64,000 bases of DNA. It comes from Arctopsyche grandis (taxonomy: Eukaryota > Arthropoda > Insecta > Trichoptera > Hydropsychidae). Positions 1 to 12,619 of this stretch are shown here, piece after piece (the stretch's first letter is position 1; each line of letters starts with the position of its first letter). The translations under genes and the position numbers were made by a program. The notes below the pieces were generated by a model. That model had not been told where the DNA came from. It saw only the letters and a program-made list of their open reading frames with translations, and ran no database searches. The DNA is taken from contig NC_135360.1 of NCBI RefSeq assembly GCF_051622035.1, positions 9,476,001 to 9,540,000 on the forward strand, read 5' to 3'.

Positions 1-600
1 CCGAACAAAGTATGAATAAAATGATTTTGAATGAAAACAAATTATAATAAATAAATATTTCGTGCACGGCCGCCTCTGATACGTTTCAATTATTTATCGC
101 AGACACGCGATGGTCATTTCAACCATATCGTAAGCTCTCATGGTCACCGGGTTCATGGTTGACGGGCTGAAACATGGGGAGGTTGTACGGGGGTTGAACC
201 AAAGATGTTATTACGTGTGACACGAATTTCGTAACACATTACGACACACCGAATCTACATACATATATATGTATGCATGTGTGTGTGTGTGTGTGTGTAA
301 TTAAATGCAATTTTCAGTGAACAATACTCGACCAAAGTACATACTATTTGCATACCAAAGTGGCGATTTTAACCCGTTACGCGCTCGAATTATTGCAAAT
401 TATCGCAAAGTGACCATCGGTTCGTGAATCACGATGTGGCGATAACGATCTCGACAAAATACCCATTATCGAAATTTAAACTAGCCGCAAATGAGTACGA
501 CTTAATTTGTCCACTTACGTAGTGGGGTAGTTTAAATTTTAAGCGGCTTATTCGGTGAAAGTAAAAAAAAAGTAGTTTACACTAGCTAAGGCTAACTTTA
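1..600. other. intergenic, no gene seen
   Basis: No coding exon is recognisable. A short TA/CA-type microsatellite lies at about 255-298. The rest is unremarkable AT-rich sequence. Confidence 0.6.
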
Positions 601-639
601 AATTGAGTTTCGAAGTTGAATTAGTTTTGGGTAGGGTTG

Positions 640-1049
640 AAAAAATAAACTTTTATAAATATAGTCATCACTCATCATTTACCATCCACTGCTGGATGAA
701 GCCTTCTCCAACGCGCTTCCATTCGATGGATGAGAGTAGCTCATACATTTTGGGCAACTCTCATCCATCTCATCCCAAAAATTTTATTCTAATTTCATCC
801 ACCCATCGCCCCCGTGGCCTTCCTTACATCCTTTTACATCTTCTTATGTACATACCATTCGAACGCTTCTTTTATCCATCTTCTTGTTCTAACTACGTGT
901 TCCACCCAATGCCAAATCAAACTCTTTTTATTATAATTACCCTTGTCATTCTTCTAACCCACGTATGTACATATGTATTTCATATTCTATCTCTCCGCGT
1001 TATGCTGAACACACAGCATTCCATACTTTATGTAGTATTCTGGGGTTAT

Positions 1050-1050
<1 letters not shown>
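640..1050 (-). mobile_element. RTE-type LINE 3'-end remnant
   Basis: The sequence parallels the clearer copy at 36635-36990. Both contain a 'CACTGCTGGA'-type segment followed by 'CTCCAAC.CGCTTCCA', which on the minus strand encodes the end of an RTE reverse transcriptase. Many stops and indels show that it is dead. Its upstream (minus-strand 5') side runs straight into a TA microsatellite. Assignment to RTE rests on recognition of the C-terminal pattern; no search was run. Confidence 0.7.

Positions 1051-1137
<87 letters not shown>
1051..1137. repeat. (TA)n microsatellite
   Basis: About 85 bp of almost pure TA dinucleotide. The long Ile-Tyr reading frames it creates are not genes. Confidence 0.95.
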
Positions 1138-1143
<6 letters not shown>

Positions 1144-1394
1144 CATATAAAAGTTTGCACATGAATAGGTTTTTATCAAAATAAAAAAAAATGCTTCAAC
1201 CTTCAATACTTATCAGACAGGAAGATGCCGAGAAAAATATAAACATATTTTACCATATAAAGATATTAGAATAGATAAAAACTCCAAACATATTCGTTGT
1301 AGATAAACTGAAAGCTTTTTAGACCAGAATTTAGGGACAGAATTTAGCGTCTGACTAATATATAATTTCGAAAGAGACTTTGTACTATGTATGT

Positions 1395-2030
1395 ATTTAT
1401 TTATTTATTTAACATATTAGCCACAGTGACATTACAGAGAGCTCCAACGCGACACTGTGGCCAGTCATTCAATAATAATAACATGATAACAATAATAATA
1501 ACTTATAACAATAACAATAATAACACAACTTCATTATAATCATAAAATCATAAAAATAACAATCATTCACATTTATAATTGGCAAAATTACCACTGGCAT
1601 TCCTCAACAACCACTCAACCAGATTAGCATAGTTTATATTGAAGAGGTCAATTTCACCAGCAATCCGGTTGAGCAGATATATCGCCCTAGATATAGGAGC
1701 CGTTGCCAACATATTAGTGCGAGCCACAGGAGGAACAAACAAATCACGATTCCTCAGGTCCCTGAATTTACTAGGTGCATAAAACTTAAATTCATTAAGA
1801 ACTGAGGATTTTGTATTATCCCATTCAACAGCTTAAAAAAGTCCTTTCCCAGTAACATATCCCGACGAGACTCAAAAGAGTTGAAACCCAACGCCCCTAA
1901 TAGGAATGCACTAGGATATAGCCAAGGATAATAACCATACCGTTTCATATAAAGATATCTGAGAAACCGTTTATGGATTCTCTCAATCTTCAGTGAATGA
2001 GTTATATGGGTAGGACTCCATTAATGGAAG
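1395..2030 (-). mobile_element. Jockey/CR1-like LINE, 5'-truncated remnant
   Basis: On the minus strand, 1948-1754 encodes a fragment containing RYGYYPWLYPSAFLLGALGF and FESRRDMLLGKDFFKLLNG. It is closely related to the longer copy at 51456-51866 and typical of the region after the reverse-transcriptase domain in Jockey/CR1 LINEs. Stops and frameshifts interrupt the rest. The 3' end carries an imperfect palindrome (stem 1420-1428 with 1453-1461) followed by an (AAAT)-rich tail, which reads ATTT on the plus strand at about 1390-1410. Confidence 0.8.
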
Positions 2031-2139
2031 AAAATTCTAGAATGCTACGTACTAGAGATTCATAAAGAATTTTAAGCACCAACGCACTCTGGAAAAGTAA
2101 GTATGTAAGGTTTGTTGGTAACATCTAAAACAAATCAAA

Positions 2140-2280
2140 GTTTCTATGACGACGATTCGATATATATTTTTCGAATCAAATAAATTTAATAAGAATACAA
2201 ATGAAAATTTACTATTAGATTCGCGATGTCTGAGCTGTTTATATTACAAATACTGAACGAAGCCGGGTAAAACAACTAGT
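2140..2280 (+). mobile_element. Helitron-like 3' end
   Basis: The segment ends with GAAGCCGGGTAAAACAACTAGT, a GC-rich stretch then CTAGT as at Helitron 3' ends. An AATCAAATAAATTTAATAAG block precedes it, as in the copies at 15608-15824 and 31634-32012. Position 2281 onward looks like the 5' part of another copy ('TATATAAAATTCGTTTCTG'). No Rep/helicase coding is present, so it is non-autonomous or truncated. Confidence 0.55.
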
Positions 2281-3640
2281 ATTTTACATATATATTTTAT
2301 ATATAAAATTCGTTTCTGATTAAGATAACAAGTCAACGAAAAGTTTGAGAGAGTTGCGAATGTCAAAAAGTATTTCTTGTGGGTTGATTCATTTATACAA
2401 AACCTATATAATACACCCATCAATTTATCATACCTAATTAATACCCAAATCACAAATTTACGTATGTAGGTACATACGAATAAATCACAACAAGCCACCA
2501 ACTCAAAATACGACCCCTTCGACCCCGGCCACCTCCAAAGATTATCAATAAATCTCACTGATTTCACACAATTTCACAAATCTATAACAACCGACCACTA
2601 CGAGCACAGAATAACACATCTCGTACTTACACGCCAAATACCTACACACGTACACATACATACATATAACATAAATTATGCAAAATCCTCGGGTACTTTT
2701 TCTTATTCGTGCGTGTGAAGGAAATAACCGGAGTGCCCTCGGTCCTCTTCAACCCCCTCACCGCCACCCCCCAGCCCCTCCCCCGCACACCGAACGAACG
2801 CCTTTCTTGTTTAATAAAACATAACATTTTATATCGCGCACGACTTAAGTTTGTCCCTTAAAAGAAAACTCGCAATATAACTTACCGAGGACTCGGTTAA
2901 TATTTGATGCGGATGCGTTTGAGAGGAGGACGACGTCTCTCAGGACCATCTTTCTCTCCTCCCACACCCCGAAACGTTAGCCGATCGTTCCGCTTCGGCT
3001 GAAAGCGACGCACATTCACCACACATACATATGTATGTACATACATACATACATACACACACAGTTCGACTCCTCAATTTGTACAAATCGAAAAATTGAT
3101 TCGACTCAAACTTTTAGAAACGACATCGAGGTAATATGCTTCCGAGTGGCGATACATACATATGTACATCCATATACATACATATGTACATATAAACTGT
3201 TCAGGGAAGTCGTACGGTTGTGTGCTGAACGTTTGCCAAACCTGTCTTGGCACGTTTGACAGAATGCATAAAACAGATGTATGCTTGAACCATATGGCCG
3301 TAACCTTTGTGCGGAGTGGTTAGTTTTATTATATGTAAATATAATATAATATATTATATAATGCATGTATTCGAATCCGTCAAGATGTTGACCTGAATAT
3401 TTTGACATAACTGGCACATGTTTTGTAGCGCCTGGTGTTTTCATCGTTGATTCAATAATAATAAATAAGTAGATAAGAAGCCGATTGAAAGGAAATCGGA
3501 ATGAAGATGGTAAACACATATGACGATAAAATAATTTTTTATAGGCGATTTCCACTTTACCATTTCAAACATTTTTACTATTTTTCATGTAGTGAAGTAT
3601 TACTGGGACAGTTTTTATTAAAACAACACTCCAAATAACT
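2281..3640. other. intergenic, no gene seen
   Basis: Short ACATACATATGTATGT-type microsatellite patches occur near 3025-3060 and 3160-3195. The GC is somewhat higher at 2700-3000 but no frame resembles a known protein. Confidence 0.5.
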
Positions 3641-3645
3641 ACATA

Positions 3646-4175
3646 TAAGCCAGCAGTATAGCTTAGTGATCGCGTTAATACTAACCACCGAGAGGCTCCC
3701 GGGTTCCAGCCCTGGTTTTTTCGAAAATAATTTTTTCGAAAGTATGTATATGTCACAGTGAAATTATATTTCAAGTGAAAATGTATTTTCAATGACGTTT
3801 CAGTGAAATCATAACCAGTTACATTTTCAGGGTTGGTTTTATTCATTTAAGATTAAATTATTAGGGTTGGTATTATTTAAGGGCTAGGATAGGTTAGGTT
3901 AAGTAAGGGTTGGCCCTATTTATCTAAGATTGGGTTGTTAGGGTTAAATTTATAGAGTTAAACGTTGCAAATTCATTGTTTGATACATTTTCACTGCATG
4001 AATTGGTGAAAATATATTTTCACTTGAAATATGCTTTCACTGTAACATATACATATATGTACCAATTCCTATCAGAGTTTTCCAATTTTTCTGATTTTAT
4101 TTTGGAAACGGTTCCTCATAAAATTGGCAACACCATCCTACTCACTATGTCACCACTATTTATTTTTTACATATG
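3646..4175 (+). mobile_element. tRNA-derived SINE split by a MITE
   Basis: The head at about 3646-3746 has a pol III A-box-like TAGCTTAGTGATC and a B-box-like GGGTTCCAGCCC. The tail resumes at about 4058 with CCTATCAGAGTTTTCCAATT and runs to about 4175. This head and tail are contiguous in the related copy at 5245-5513 (minus strand). The gap is filled by the MITE at 3751-4047. Confidence 0.8.
3751..4047. mobile_element. MITE family A, copy 1 (inserted in SINE)
   Basis: Terminal inverted repeats of about 40 bp start TGTCACAGTGAAATTATATT on the left. The right end, reverse-complemented, starts TGTTACAGTGAAAGCATATT. TATA flanks both sides (3747-3750 and 4048-4051), a candidate 4-bp target-site duplication. 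The 297-bp element has no coding capacity. The interior contains TTAGGGTTGG-type motifs. The second copy lies at 19359-19675. Confidence 0.85.
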
Positions 4176-5050
4176 TGCCATGGTATGAATTACCCCAAGG
4201 CGACACATATGATTTTATTTTAATTTTTGAAGAAAAGCCCAATTATAGCACATACATACATACATATGTATGTAAATATGTACATAGAGTACAACATAAT
4301 ATAAATTGAGACATCTATGGAGAATCACTATTTTTTTTAAATACACAGCAAAATTTGTGACAAATACATAGGTAGCTTTTATAAGATTCAAAAAAATGAG
4401 ATGCTAATAGCTAGAATTTGTGAGGGATTGGAGGGGATACCGATTTATTTGATCCGTCACAACAATTTAGCTAGAAAAAACGAAAAACGAAAAAAACAGA
4501 CAGTCGATGTGTGTTCTTTTTAATAACCACAAGACCTCGTCAGCAGCGCATTTTGCCGTACTTGAGTCCACGACCTATGTACATATGTATCTACTAGTAT
4601 GCAATAGCTCTATCAGTGCACTACGCTGTGGCAATGAACATTATTCCAAATTTATAAACTATAAATTTATATATTTTCATACGTACAAGTTTAATACCAT
4701 AAGTGTCACTCTGGGGCAACCCATAATGACATGATGGGAAAAAAACAAGATTCGCCAAAACAGAATCATAACTTCCGCAATGAAGATCTGTATTGTGAGA
4801 GTTTTATTTATTTACACAATGAAAACGAACAATTACGGCTGTATATGTAGTAATACATAATACAAACGGAGATTAAACCGCTTTGAGACGTTCTTTAGTG
4901 GCTTATATACATAAAAACGTGCATATAATAAGAATCTGAAATCCATTTTTTTTAATATGAAGCCCATTGAGACATAACTAGTTTTTAGTGAAGTGGAAAA
5001 AACAGGAAGTTTCGAGTGACTTCCGACAGTCGAAGATTCATCAAATGAGA
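4176..5050. other. intergenic, no gene seen
   Basis: Only ACATATGT-type simple sequence and AT-rich DNA. No frame matches a known family. Confidence 0.5.
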
Positions 5051-5061
5051 AGATACAACGA

Positions 5062-5135
5062 ATATTTATTTATTTACTACATATATACCAAGAAGGCCTT
5101 ACAGGTAACCCTAATGCACCTTTCTGGCCAATTAC
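5062..5135 (-). mobile_element. LINE 3'-terminal fragment with stem-loop
   Basis: An ATTTATTTATTT tract is followed by a stem (5088-5096 with 5119-5127) and a loop with CTTACAGGTAACCCTAATGC. This matches the 3' ends of the LINE copies at 1420, 42497 and 51318. No coding part remains. Confidence 0.65.
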
Positions 5136-5244
5136 AAACATTGCAGCATTTTTTTTTTATTATAAAAGTCGCTGAATTATGAGACACTGAAAAACTCGCA
5201 AATTAAAGAGACATCTCTGAATTATACATCAATTTTATTGTACA

Positions 5245-5513
5245 TTAATCAATCTCAAATAGTGATGACATAATAGGTAGGAATGATATTTAGCCAATTT
5301 TACCGGGAACCGTTTCAACAATGAAATCAGAGAAAATTGGCAAACTCTGATAGGAAACGATCGACCTGGAGTCACAAATATCCAGATCTGACCAACAGTA
5401 CTACAGATATACTCAGAAAAATTCTTTTCAATCGAGGTCAGCTCATGGGATCGAACCCGGTGCCTCTGGACACTAAACAGAAGCTTAACGACCGAGCTAT
5501 GCTGCTGGCAATA
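5245..5513 (-). mobile_element. tRNA-derived SINE, near full length
   Basis: Read on the minus strand, it begins GCCAGCAGCATAGCTCGGTC with an A-box-like TAGCTCGGTCGTTAAG, then a B-box-like GGTTCGATCCC. The body includes TATCAGAGTTTGCCAATTTT and GAAACGGTTCCCGG, and it ends near ATTATGTCATCACTATTTGA. This is the best reference copy for the family in the window. Confidence 0.85.
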
Positions 5514-5519
5514 TGACAC

Positions 5520-7500
5520 AATAACTACAAATGCAAAACAAATACTGTAAAAGATGTATAAACCATACATAATAAAATTGTCTAGATACTCATATAATAT
5601 TAATCCGTATGAAAAAAAAAACAAGAATAAATACAATCTATTATTAATTCAAAACGTACATATGTATAACATTTCCTGCGACCAGTATGAATTCGAATAA
5701 TCACATTTCCGCTACAAAATAACACACACACATTCATAATTTAATTTAAATTCGATCATACAAATGTTAATACTTCCAAACAACCATCGTCATTAAACAT
5801 TCAACCGGAAACACTTTAGAAATGAGACACAATTTCCCGACAAATTCACCTATTAATTTGACATTTCAATCGTTCGTTCAAAACGACTGCTTTCTTTCAC
5901 ACGGCCATTTATCACACTTTTTCACACCGTCATTTAACAACCACCATATATAAAAAAAAGCCTCAAACTTACACCAATCAACAACAACCATTACCATTAA
6001 CATCATTCGATAAGCTGACGACGCAATTTTCCACCTACAAATACATACATACATAAATGAAGTTCATTCTATAATACAAGATTGAAACTTCGCCATACAT
6101 ATATACATATACATATGTAGGTACTTTGAGACTTTTCGACTTGTAGTTGGTTCAAGTTTGTATATATGTATGTACATATGTATGTATATGCTCGTTAATT
6201 GAATGTGGCAACGCTCCATTGCATGCTGGCAAATGTCTGTATGACTTTTGCAAAGCAAAAATAGGTCTGTCGAGGGGCAATAGGTCAGGGGTCGATCCGA
6301 TTCGGTAGGTCGCCGACAAAGCCGACCGATTTTCGTCATTCCAAGAAGCTCGATATTACCCTGTTGTTGTACAACTAGCTAGTCTCAGGCTACTAGGGTA
6401 CTTTCCTTTTTAGATAGCCATCGGAAAAGGTCTATTTTCAGACTTTGACGGGTGCAATCGCCGTTAAAAGCCATTCTATTATAAAATCCGGCAATGCGAA
6501 AATGCAAATTACCTACGAAGTCCGTTTAATTACACTATTTAAATATATTAGTATAATACATATATGTATACATAGGTTCGAGTATAATTTGTACGTGATG
6601 TTCCGAATTCATATGGTGTCTATAAAATCGAAGGATAAAGTTTCCAATATATGTACTCTCCGTGTTCTACTGGGCGTTCAACTACATATTTTGACTATAA
6701 TTTACCAAGTTTTCGTAATGGTATACGGGCGCCTTCAGAAATATGGGGCATGCTTGCGAAATTTTTGCATCCAATCAAAAGCTTTATCGCGAAGAAAAGA
6801 CCGTATCTCGCCACTGGAAAATATGTACACGTCAAGTTAAAATTTTATATTATATACGCGATTTTTATAATAAAATTTCCTTGATTTTTCTACACAATTT
6901 TTTTGATTATGACATACGTATTTAAAGAACGTTTAAAAAACATAACGATTGGAATTTCATCAACCAAACAAATATTTTTTATGATCAGATTCACGGTATT
7001 CAAAGTACTCTTAAAACGCTTTTACAATACAAGACTGATTTTCAAATCAATCAAAATCTCGAGATCAAATTTGTATTGATAATCCACATACATATGTTTA
7101 AATAGAGTAAAAATTAACATAAAAATATATACCCTACAAAAGTATAATAATTAAACACTAAAGATTTTAAAATATATTTTTTTAAGAGTGATACTAAATT
7201 GTTAAAACTTTTCAAGTAAAAGTTCACAACCTTTCTAATAAATCCAAGCAATTTTCTTTTTTCATATATTTAATTTTTACCATATGTTGCCCCAAAGTGA
7301 CACCTATGGCCAAACTTGAACATAAATACTACACACATTCTACAATATAGGTATATTTAACAATCAACAAATTCGAATGTGCGAAAACGGGTGGATGGGG
7401 GGAGGATGCCGGTTTTGTTTGGATCGTCACAAAAATTAAGTTAAATAAAATGGCAATAGAGATGGTTGATCTGGATTTAATAACCATCCAAATCTTGCCA
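5520..7500. other. intergenic, no gene seen
   Basis: AT-rich with ACATACAT/ATGTATGT patches near 6045-6190. A 131-codon frame at 6445-6840 has no recognisable domain and overlaps other short frames, so I do not call it a gene. Confidence 0.5.
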
Positions 7501-7529
7501 GCAAAGTATATAAATCGAATAATTACTCA

Positions 7530-7592
7530 ATTCCAGTCAGGATTTGAACCCTTAACTACTCTACTAGTAAACAATGGCTGAACTAATAGGCT
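7530..7592 (-). mobile_element. SINE head fragment
   Basis: On the minus strand, TTAGTTCAGCCATTG and GGGTTCAAATCC resemble the A and B boxes of the SINE family. The tail is missing. Confidence 0.6.
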
Positions 7593-7619
7593 ATATATTT
7601 TTTTATTATAAATTTGATA

Positions 7620-7765
7620 TCATTTTCAAATAATGGTGACAAATGAGGATAGTTTGCCAATTTGTTTGGGACCGTTTCAACAATGAAATCAGATAAATTG
7701 GAAAACTCTGATAGGAACCGATCGACCTAGAATCACATATTTCCTAGAGTGATCGGATAAATGCA
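7620..7765 (-). mobile_element. SINE tail fragment
   Basis: It matches the body/tail of the 5245-5513 copy: on the plus strand, TTTGCCAATTTGTTTGGGACCGTTTCAACAATGAAATCAG, then CTGATAGGAACCGATCGACC. It may pair with the head at 7985-8074, separated by about 220 bp of unrelated sequence. Confidence 0.7.
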
Positions 7766-7984
7766 CTCTCGAGACATCCAAACTTTCAAAGATGCTCAAA
7801 AATAACTAACGCAATAGAATTCCAAAAAAAAGCTTCAATGGGGTATTTGTATGGTATTCGATGGTGTTAACCCTTTTTTGTGGAATTTTATTGCGTATTT
7901 TCTTCCCAAGTGCCTTTGAAAATTAGGATTTCTCGAAACTATTCAGTGCAATTCAGTGCATTCTTCCGGAAACCGTTTTCAAGG

Positions 7985-8074
7985 CCTGGACAACAACACC
8001 GGGACAGATATTGAACCCATGAACACTCAGTTGATAGTGTTATACGCCAACCACTGAACTATGTTGCTGATTAA
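7985..8074 (-). mobile_element. SINE head fragment
   Basis: Minus strand: CAGCAACATAGTTCAGTGGTTGG (A-box-like) and ATGGGTTCAATAT (B-box-like). It is oriented so that the tail at 7620-7765 could belong to it. Confidence 0.65.
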
Positions 8075-8079
8075 ATGTA

Positions 8080-9990
8080 TTAAAATGTATTATGAACATT
8101 TAAAACAATTGTGCATAAATTGGTGTTATTTTTTTCTATTCTGTTTTTAACACCAACTTTTAAACCGGATAATATTATAAAAACCAGCAAGAAATAATAA
8201 CGTGTAAAATAGGTAATGATCACTGGATCAGCATCTATTAAAAGAGACGGAAGACGTATTGTGAACATAATATAACTTCAATCAAATATTATCAAAACAC
8301 ATATACATATATGTAGAGGTACAAACATATAGTAACGTGAGAAAAAGAGAGAGAGTATCCACTGTCTAAGGGTATTCATGTGTGAACAATATAGATCCCG
8401 GATTAGGCTAACGGGGCTCAATAAGTGCCCGAAGGATACGCTGGATTTCTCACAGACCTGGGCGAGTGCGTGCGTAATCAATAGACCCCCCACGGTAAAC
8501 CTTTACGTGTCCAGACAATAGATACAAAAATGGATCGGGGAACCTGTACTGGGCATTTTTTTTCTTTATAAGGAGGTACACACGGTAGATTATATTATTC
8601 TGGAGTGAGCGGTGGATGCGTGTGGAACTCTTGAATCGTTGAATAAATGCTTTGAAGCGACTTTGGCCCTTCATTTGGATCCTGAACCCACCCCTACACA
8701 ACAATATGTAAGAAAATCTGGTGACAGCATATTTCCAACATCCCCAAAAACTACGCAAAAAAACCAGTCGGTAACAGTGCACAAAAGTACGAACTGATAT
8801 TCTTATTTTTATGAACCGCACATATCAAAGACACAATTGATTACGCCAAAGTTCAAGGCTAAAATTTCAAACGAATAATCTCACCTGAGAAAAATAAAAA
8901 CGCAACTCCGATAGTAAATTACATAAAACCCATATTCATATACATATATACATATGTACATATGTACATAGACATAACATTAGCAACCCACAACATTAAA
9001 CCATTCTTTAAATTGCCGACTTGAAAATATAAACCATATAAAGTCGAGCACAATTGCACTGCGTCCAAAATCTGCATACCCATCTTCACAAGTGAATATA
9101 TATGTACATACTACATGATACATAGTTGAATTTTAAAATTATACCGCATTGTACTACTTCAGCGCTCTTCTCGGACGACTTCTGCAGCGAGCGAGCACAA
9201 CAAACACAAAACAGCACACGGGCAAATTATATTTATCGATTCGACGTTTTGAGTTTCTGTTTGAACTGTTCTACTTGTACTGGTTGTGTTTCGTTTGAAG
9301 CAGTATCGCGAATTCGGATCGCGTGATAGCCCCTCTTCCCACCCACTCCCTCGCTCACCCCCCCACCTCTCGGAGCATTGTTAGTGTGAAGAAAATCTAT
9401 TCGACTCGAGAAAAAGAAACTCCACCTAAATATATTTCAATTTGGTTACTGTCAAAAAATTTTTCGATCGAAACACAACGCATAGACACACACACACACA
9501 CACTCGAACGGATTGGGGGTGGAGATGGGGAGAGGCAAATGGAGAGGGTAGTGAGAGTCGTTGTATGGGCGGTTGGGGGAGGATTTCTAGAGGGTGACCT
9601 CCCGAAAGTTTTCCACTCCACTGCGGCAAAGTTAGTCGGTCACAAAATGAAACTGAAAGAAGAAGAAGCCGGAGAAGAAGAAAAACATTAAGTCGGCGTA
9701 TGAACACGCGCTCGGTTGAAATTCCCATCGGACTATGCGACTACTACGACACTCCACACACTACTCTTGTGTACTCAGAATTCGACCGAAATTGATTTTA
9801 ATTCCTATCTCTATTTGTGCCATCGTTGGTGTCATCCGATTTCCGTGACGGCGGGTGTCCAACAAAAAATACTTCAAATATACATACATACATACATACA
9901 TACAAACAGGGCCGCCGAGAGGAATCCCGAGCCCTGAAAAAAATAATTCCGGGCCCTATAACAAATTTCAAAAAATATTTTATATATATT
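8080..9990. other. intergenic, no gene seen; higher GC at 9.15-9.75 kb
   Basis: The GC is raised at about 9160-9730, with CG dinucleotides and several overlapping open frames on both strands, none recognisable. This could be a promoter or 5' UTR exon of a distant gene, but nothing proves it. An ACATACAT repeat lies at 9880-9905. Confidence 0.4.
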
Positions 9991-9993
9991 TTT

Positions 9994-10108
<115 letters not shown>

Positions 10109-10524
10109 TTTTAATAATATATTTTTAATATGCGAAAAATCTATCAGAACTATTAGAAAAATAATGTTGCGTGGGGGTGGGTGGAGGATCCAAATTAAAG
10201 GCCAAAGTCGCTTCACAGCATTTATTGGGTGATTAAGGAGATCCACGCATTGCCAGTGCTCCGTCCAGAATGCCTTTATATGGCCTAAGTAACTGCTTAT
10301 AAAAGGCAGGTTGCTCAGTGCATCTTCCTCGACACGTTTGTTTGCCTATTGTTATAGTCACGCACGCAGCTTCTCACGCTCGTCCGGATTCTGGGAAATA
10401 ACGTAACCGGCGGCGTACGTTACAATACCTATGTATATACTGGTTGTTATTTTTTAAAATAATTGAATAAGAAAGGTAATGATTAACAGGTACGATTTCC
10501 GCCATGGGGCCCTTAGAGTAGTCC

Positions 10525-10905
10525 GGTATGCGTTGCAATGCCACAATAACGCATGCAATTCTCGTTCCCGTTCCCGTACCCGTTCTCATTCTCGTTTCCA
10601 TTTGTCGGAAAAACGCAGGTAGCGAGCACATTTGAAATAATTCAATTGTTTGATTATTTACCCTAACAACGTACATACATACATAGGTCGCGACGCGAAA
10701 ACATTTGAAATATTTTGTTTTTTTCCCCCTTTCCGTTCCCGTTTTTAGGCCATTTTTTTTTCACAGTAATCTTCCCGGACATGCATACAACAAATCTTGA
10801 CAGTTCCATCGTAATTGGTTGAATGGTTTAGGAGCTTATACAAGACAGACAGACAGACAGACAGACAGACATTCAATTTTATATACATACATATATATTA
10901 TATAT
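10525..10905 (+). mobile_element. interspersed repeat family B, copy 1
   Basis: Starts near GCGTTGCAATGCCA with ATAACGCATGCAATTC, then an array of CGTTCCC-like hexamers. CACAGTAATCTTCCCGGACATGC and GGTTGAATGGTTTAGGAGC follow, and it ends in (GACA)n plus TTTTATATA. A second copy, with (CA)n in place of (GACA)n, is at 49545-49925. The class is uncertain: LINE-derived, SINE or Helitron. Confidence 0.7.
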
Positions 10906-11960
10906 AGATAGATTAGAAATTAAAATTAAAGTCGCTTGTGAATGGCGACCTTGTTCGGCGCGCCCCCTCAACTATGTCTTTACACCCTAATTCTGATAAT
11001 TAGCAAGACATCTGAATAAGTGACACCTTAAAAGATAAGGGCAATAAGCAGGAATGTTTTCAACAAGCATGACTATTTTTTAAATTATTCCACACTAAAA
11101 ATTATTGATTTTGATTTTTAAATGCTTTTTATTATTACGAAATTATGTTCACAATACATCTTATATCTATTTTAATAGCTACTGATCTACTGATCATTTT
11201 CTTTTTTACAATTTAATTTAATTTGGTTTAGTCGATGACCTAAAGCAGATTGTGTTTAGGTAATCTGTGTTCATACCTGAAGGGTATAGACATTTTGTTG
11301 TAATCACCGAGACTCTTCACAAGTGTGTTAGTGTGGTTATTAGTGATTCTGTCATAGAATCTACTGGTTAGTTTGTTAGTAATGTGTGTAACAAACGGAA
11401 TATTATATATGGCATGCAGTTTTTTCATAAAAATCATAATTCATTTCATCCCCATCAAAAGGTAACTAAGGTATTTCGAATTCATTGTTTACATATAAAG
11501 CAAAACAGCAAAAATATATCAACGCGTTCGAAATGAAAAAAAAAATGAACGTGGCGCGATCAATTATGTACGCGTGTGGTATGATGAGGTACGCGACGTA
11601 TGCGCGCCGTGAAGCACGCGCAATTCCGCGGAATTGCGCGCGGTCAGCCGCCGGGGGTGCCCATTGCGGGTTTTAAGCCGAAATCAATACAGCCTCTGTT
11701 GACCACACCTGCTGCCGGGGATTTATATGTATGTACGTACATACGTGCGAGAGCAGACGCGACGCATCAAAACGTGACGTCGATGCATCCACGGATGCAT
11801 TTCACCGCATGCATACATATATGTATGTACATATGTACTTTCATACGCGACTGTGGAAAACCGAAATTTTCACCTCGCCAATTTTCCACATACATATTAA
11901 ATATTTCAAATCGTGCACATATACCGGAATAATATTTATGTGCATAAACACAAACCAACA
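10906..11960. other. intergenic, no gene seen
   Basis: No recognisable coding. The 11,560-11,800 part is richer in GC and in GCGCG motifs, but its small open frames match no known domain. Confidence 0.5.
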
Positions 11961-11964
11961 GAAA

Positions 11965-12200
11965 AGACTAGTGGTTATCATATAATGCTTTGAACAAAGT
12001 GGTTCATATTCAGCATCTTGATGTTACGCTGGTTTTATAAATGCTGCAAATTTCTCCATAGATGTCTCTGTGAATGTTGATCGTATTTTCCTTGTATATA
12101 TGTAATTTAAATTGTACTTTTGTATAAAGTCGTGTTTGAGTTTGCCAATTTATTTGATTTTCATTGAAACGGTCCCAACAAATTGGCAACCTTATTTATT
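11965..12200 (+). mobile_element. SINE, diverged copy
   Basis: The head has GACTAGTGGTTATCATATAATGC. The tail at 12138-12195 has TTTGCCAATTTATTTG, then CATTGAAACGGTCCCAACAA. The B-box region is eroded. Confidence 0.6.
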
Positions 12201-12485
12201 TTCTCGCAAATCTCGAGTTTTAGCAATCTCGAATATCGCTGAACTGTATAAAAATGCTACGAATTTACAAATTTGACTATAGACATCTCTGTGGATTTAA
12301 ATTGATATATATATATTTACCGAGCGTCGCCGACTTGTTTAAAATACTACAAATTTACAAATTTGACCATAAAAATTTCTGCGGGTGTTAATTGATATGT
12401 ATTTACTTTGTATAATACTAATAGTACTGAGGTTACCGGTTCGACCTTCCTGGTATAAATAAAAAATAAATAAATATATAGGATA

Positions 12486-12610
12486 GCATCCACGAGCCAC
12501 AGCGTAGACTGTTTTCAAGTAGGAAGGTCGTGGGTTCAAACCCGGCTGAAATCGACAAATGCATTACATTTTCTCGATGATTTCTAGTGCTGCTGCTAAG
12601 ATCAGAATGA
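12486..12610 (+). mobile_element. SINE head fragment
   Basis: GCCACAGCGTAGACTGTTTTC followed by a B-box-like GGGTTCAAACCCGGC. The 5' half resembles the SINE family; the tail is not recognised. Confidence 0.5.
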
Positions 12611-12619
12611 TTACTAACA

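Noticed and set aside
603-1184. 193-codon frame
   Set aside because: It covers a dead RTE fragment read on the wrong strand plus a TA microsatellite.
3650-3722. Possible functional tRNA gene
   Set aside because: The A and B boxes are present but there is no cloverleaf end or acceptor pairing, and the sequence continues as a repeated SINE body. The same holds for the other SINE heads.
3820-3960. Telomere-repeat remnant (TTAGG-like words)
   Set aside because: The words are irregular and occur identically placed inside both MITE family A copies, so they belong to that element.
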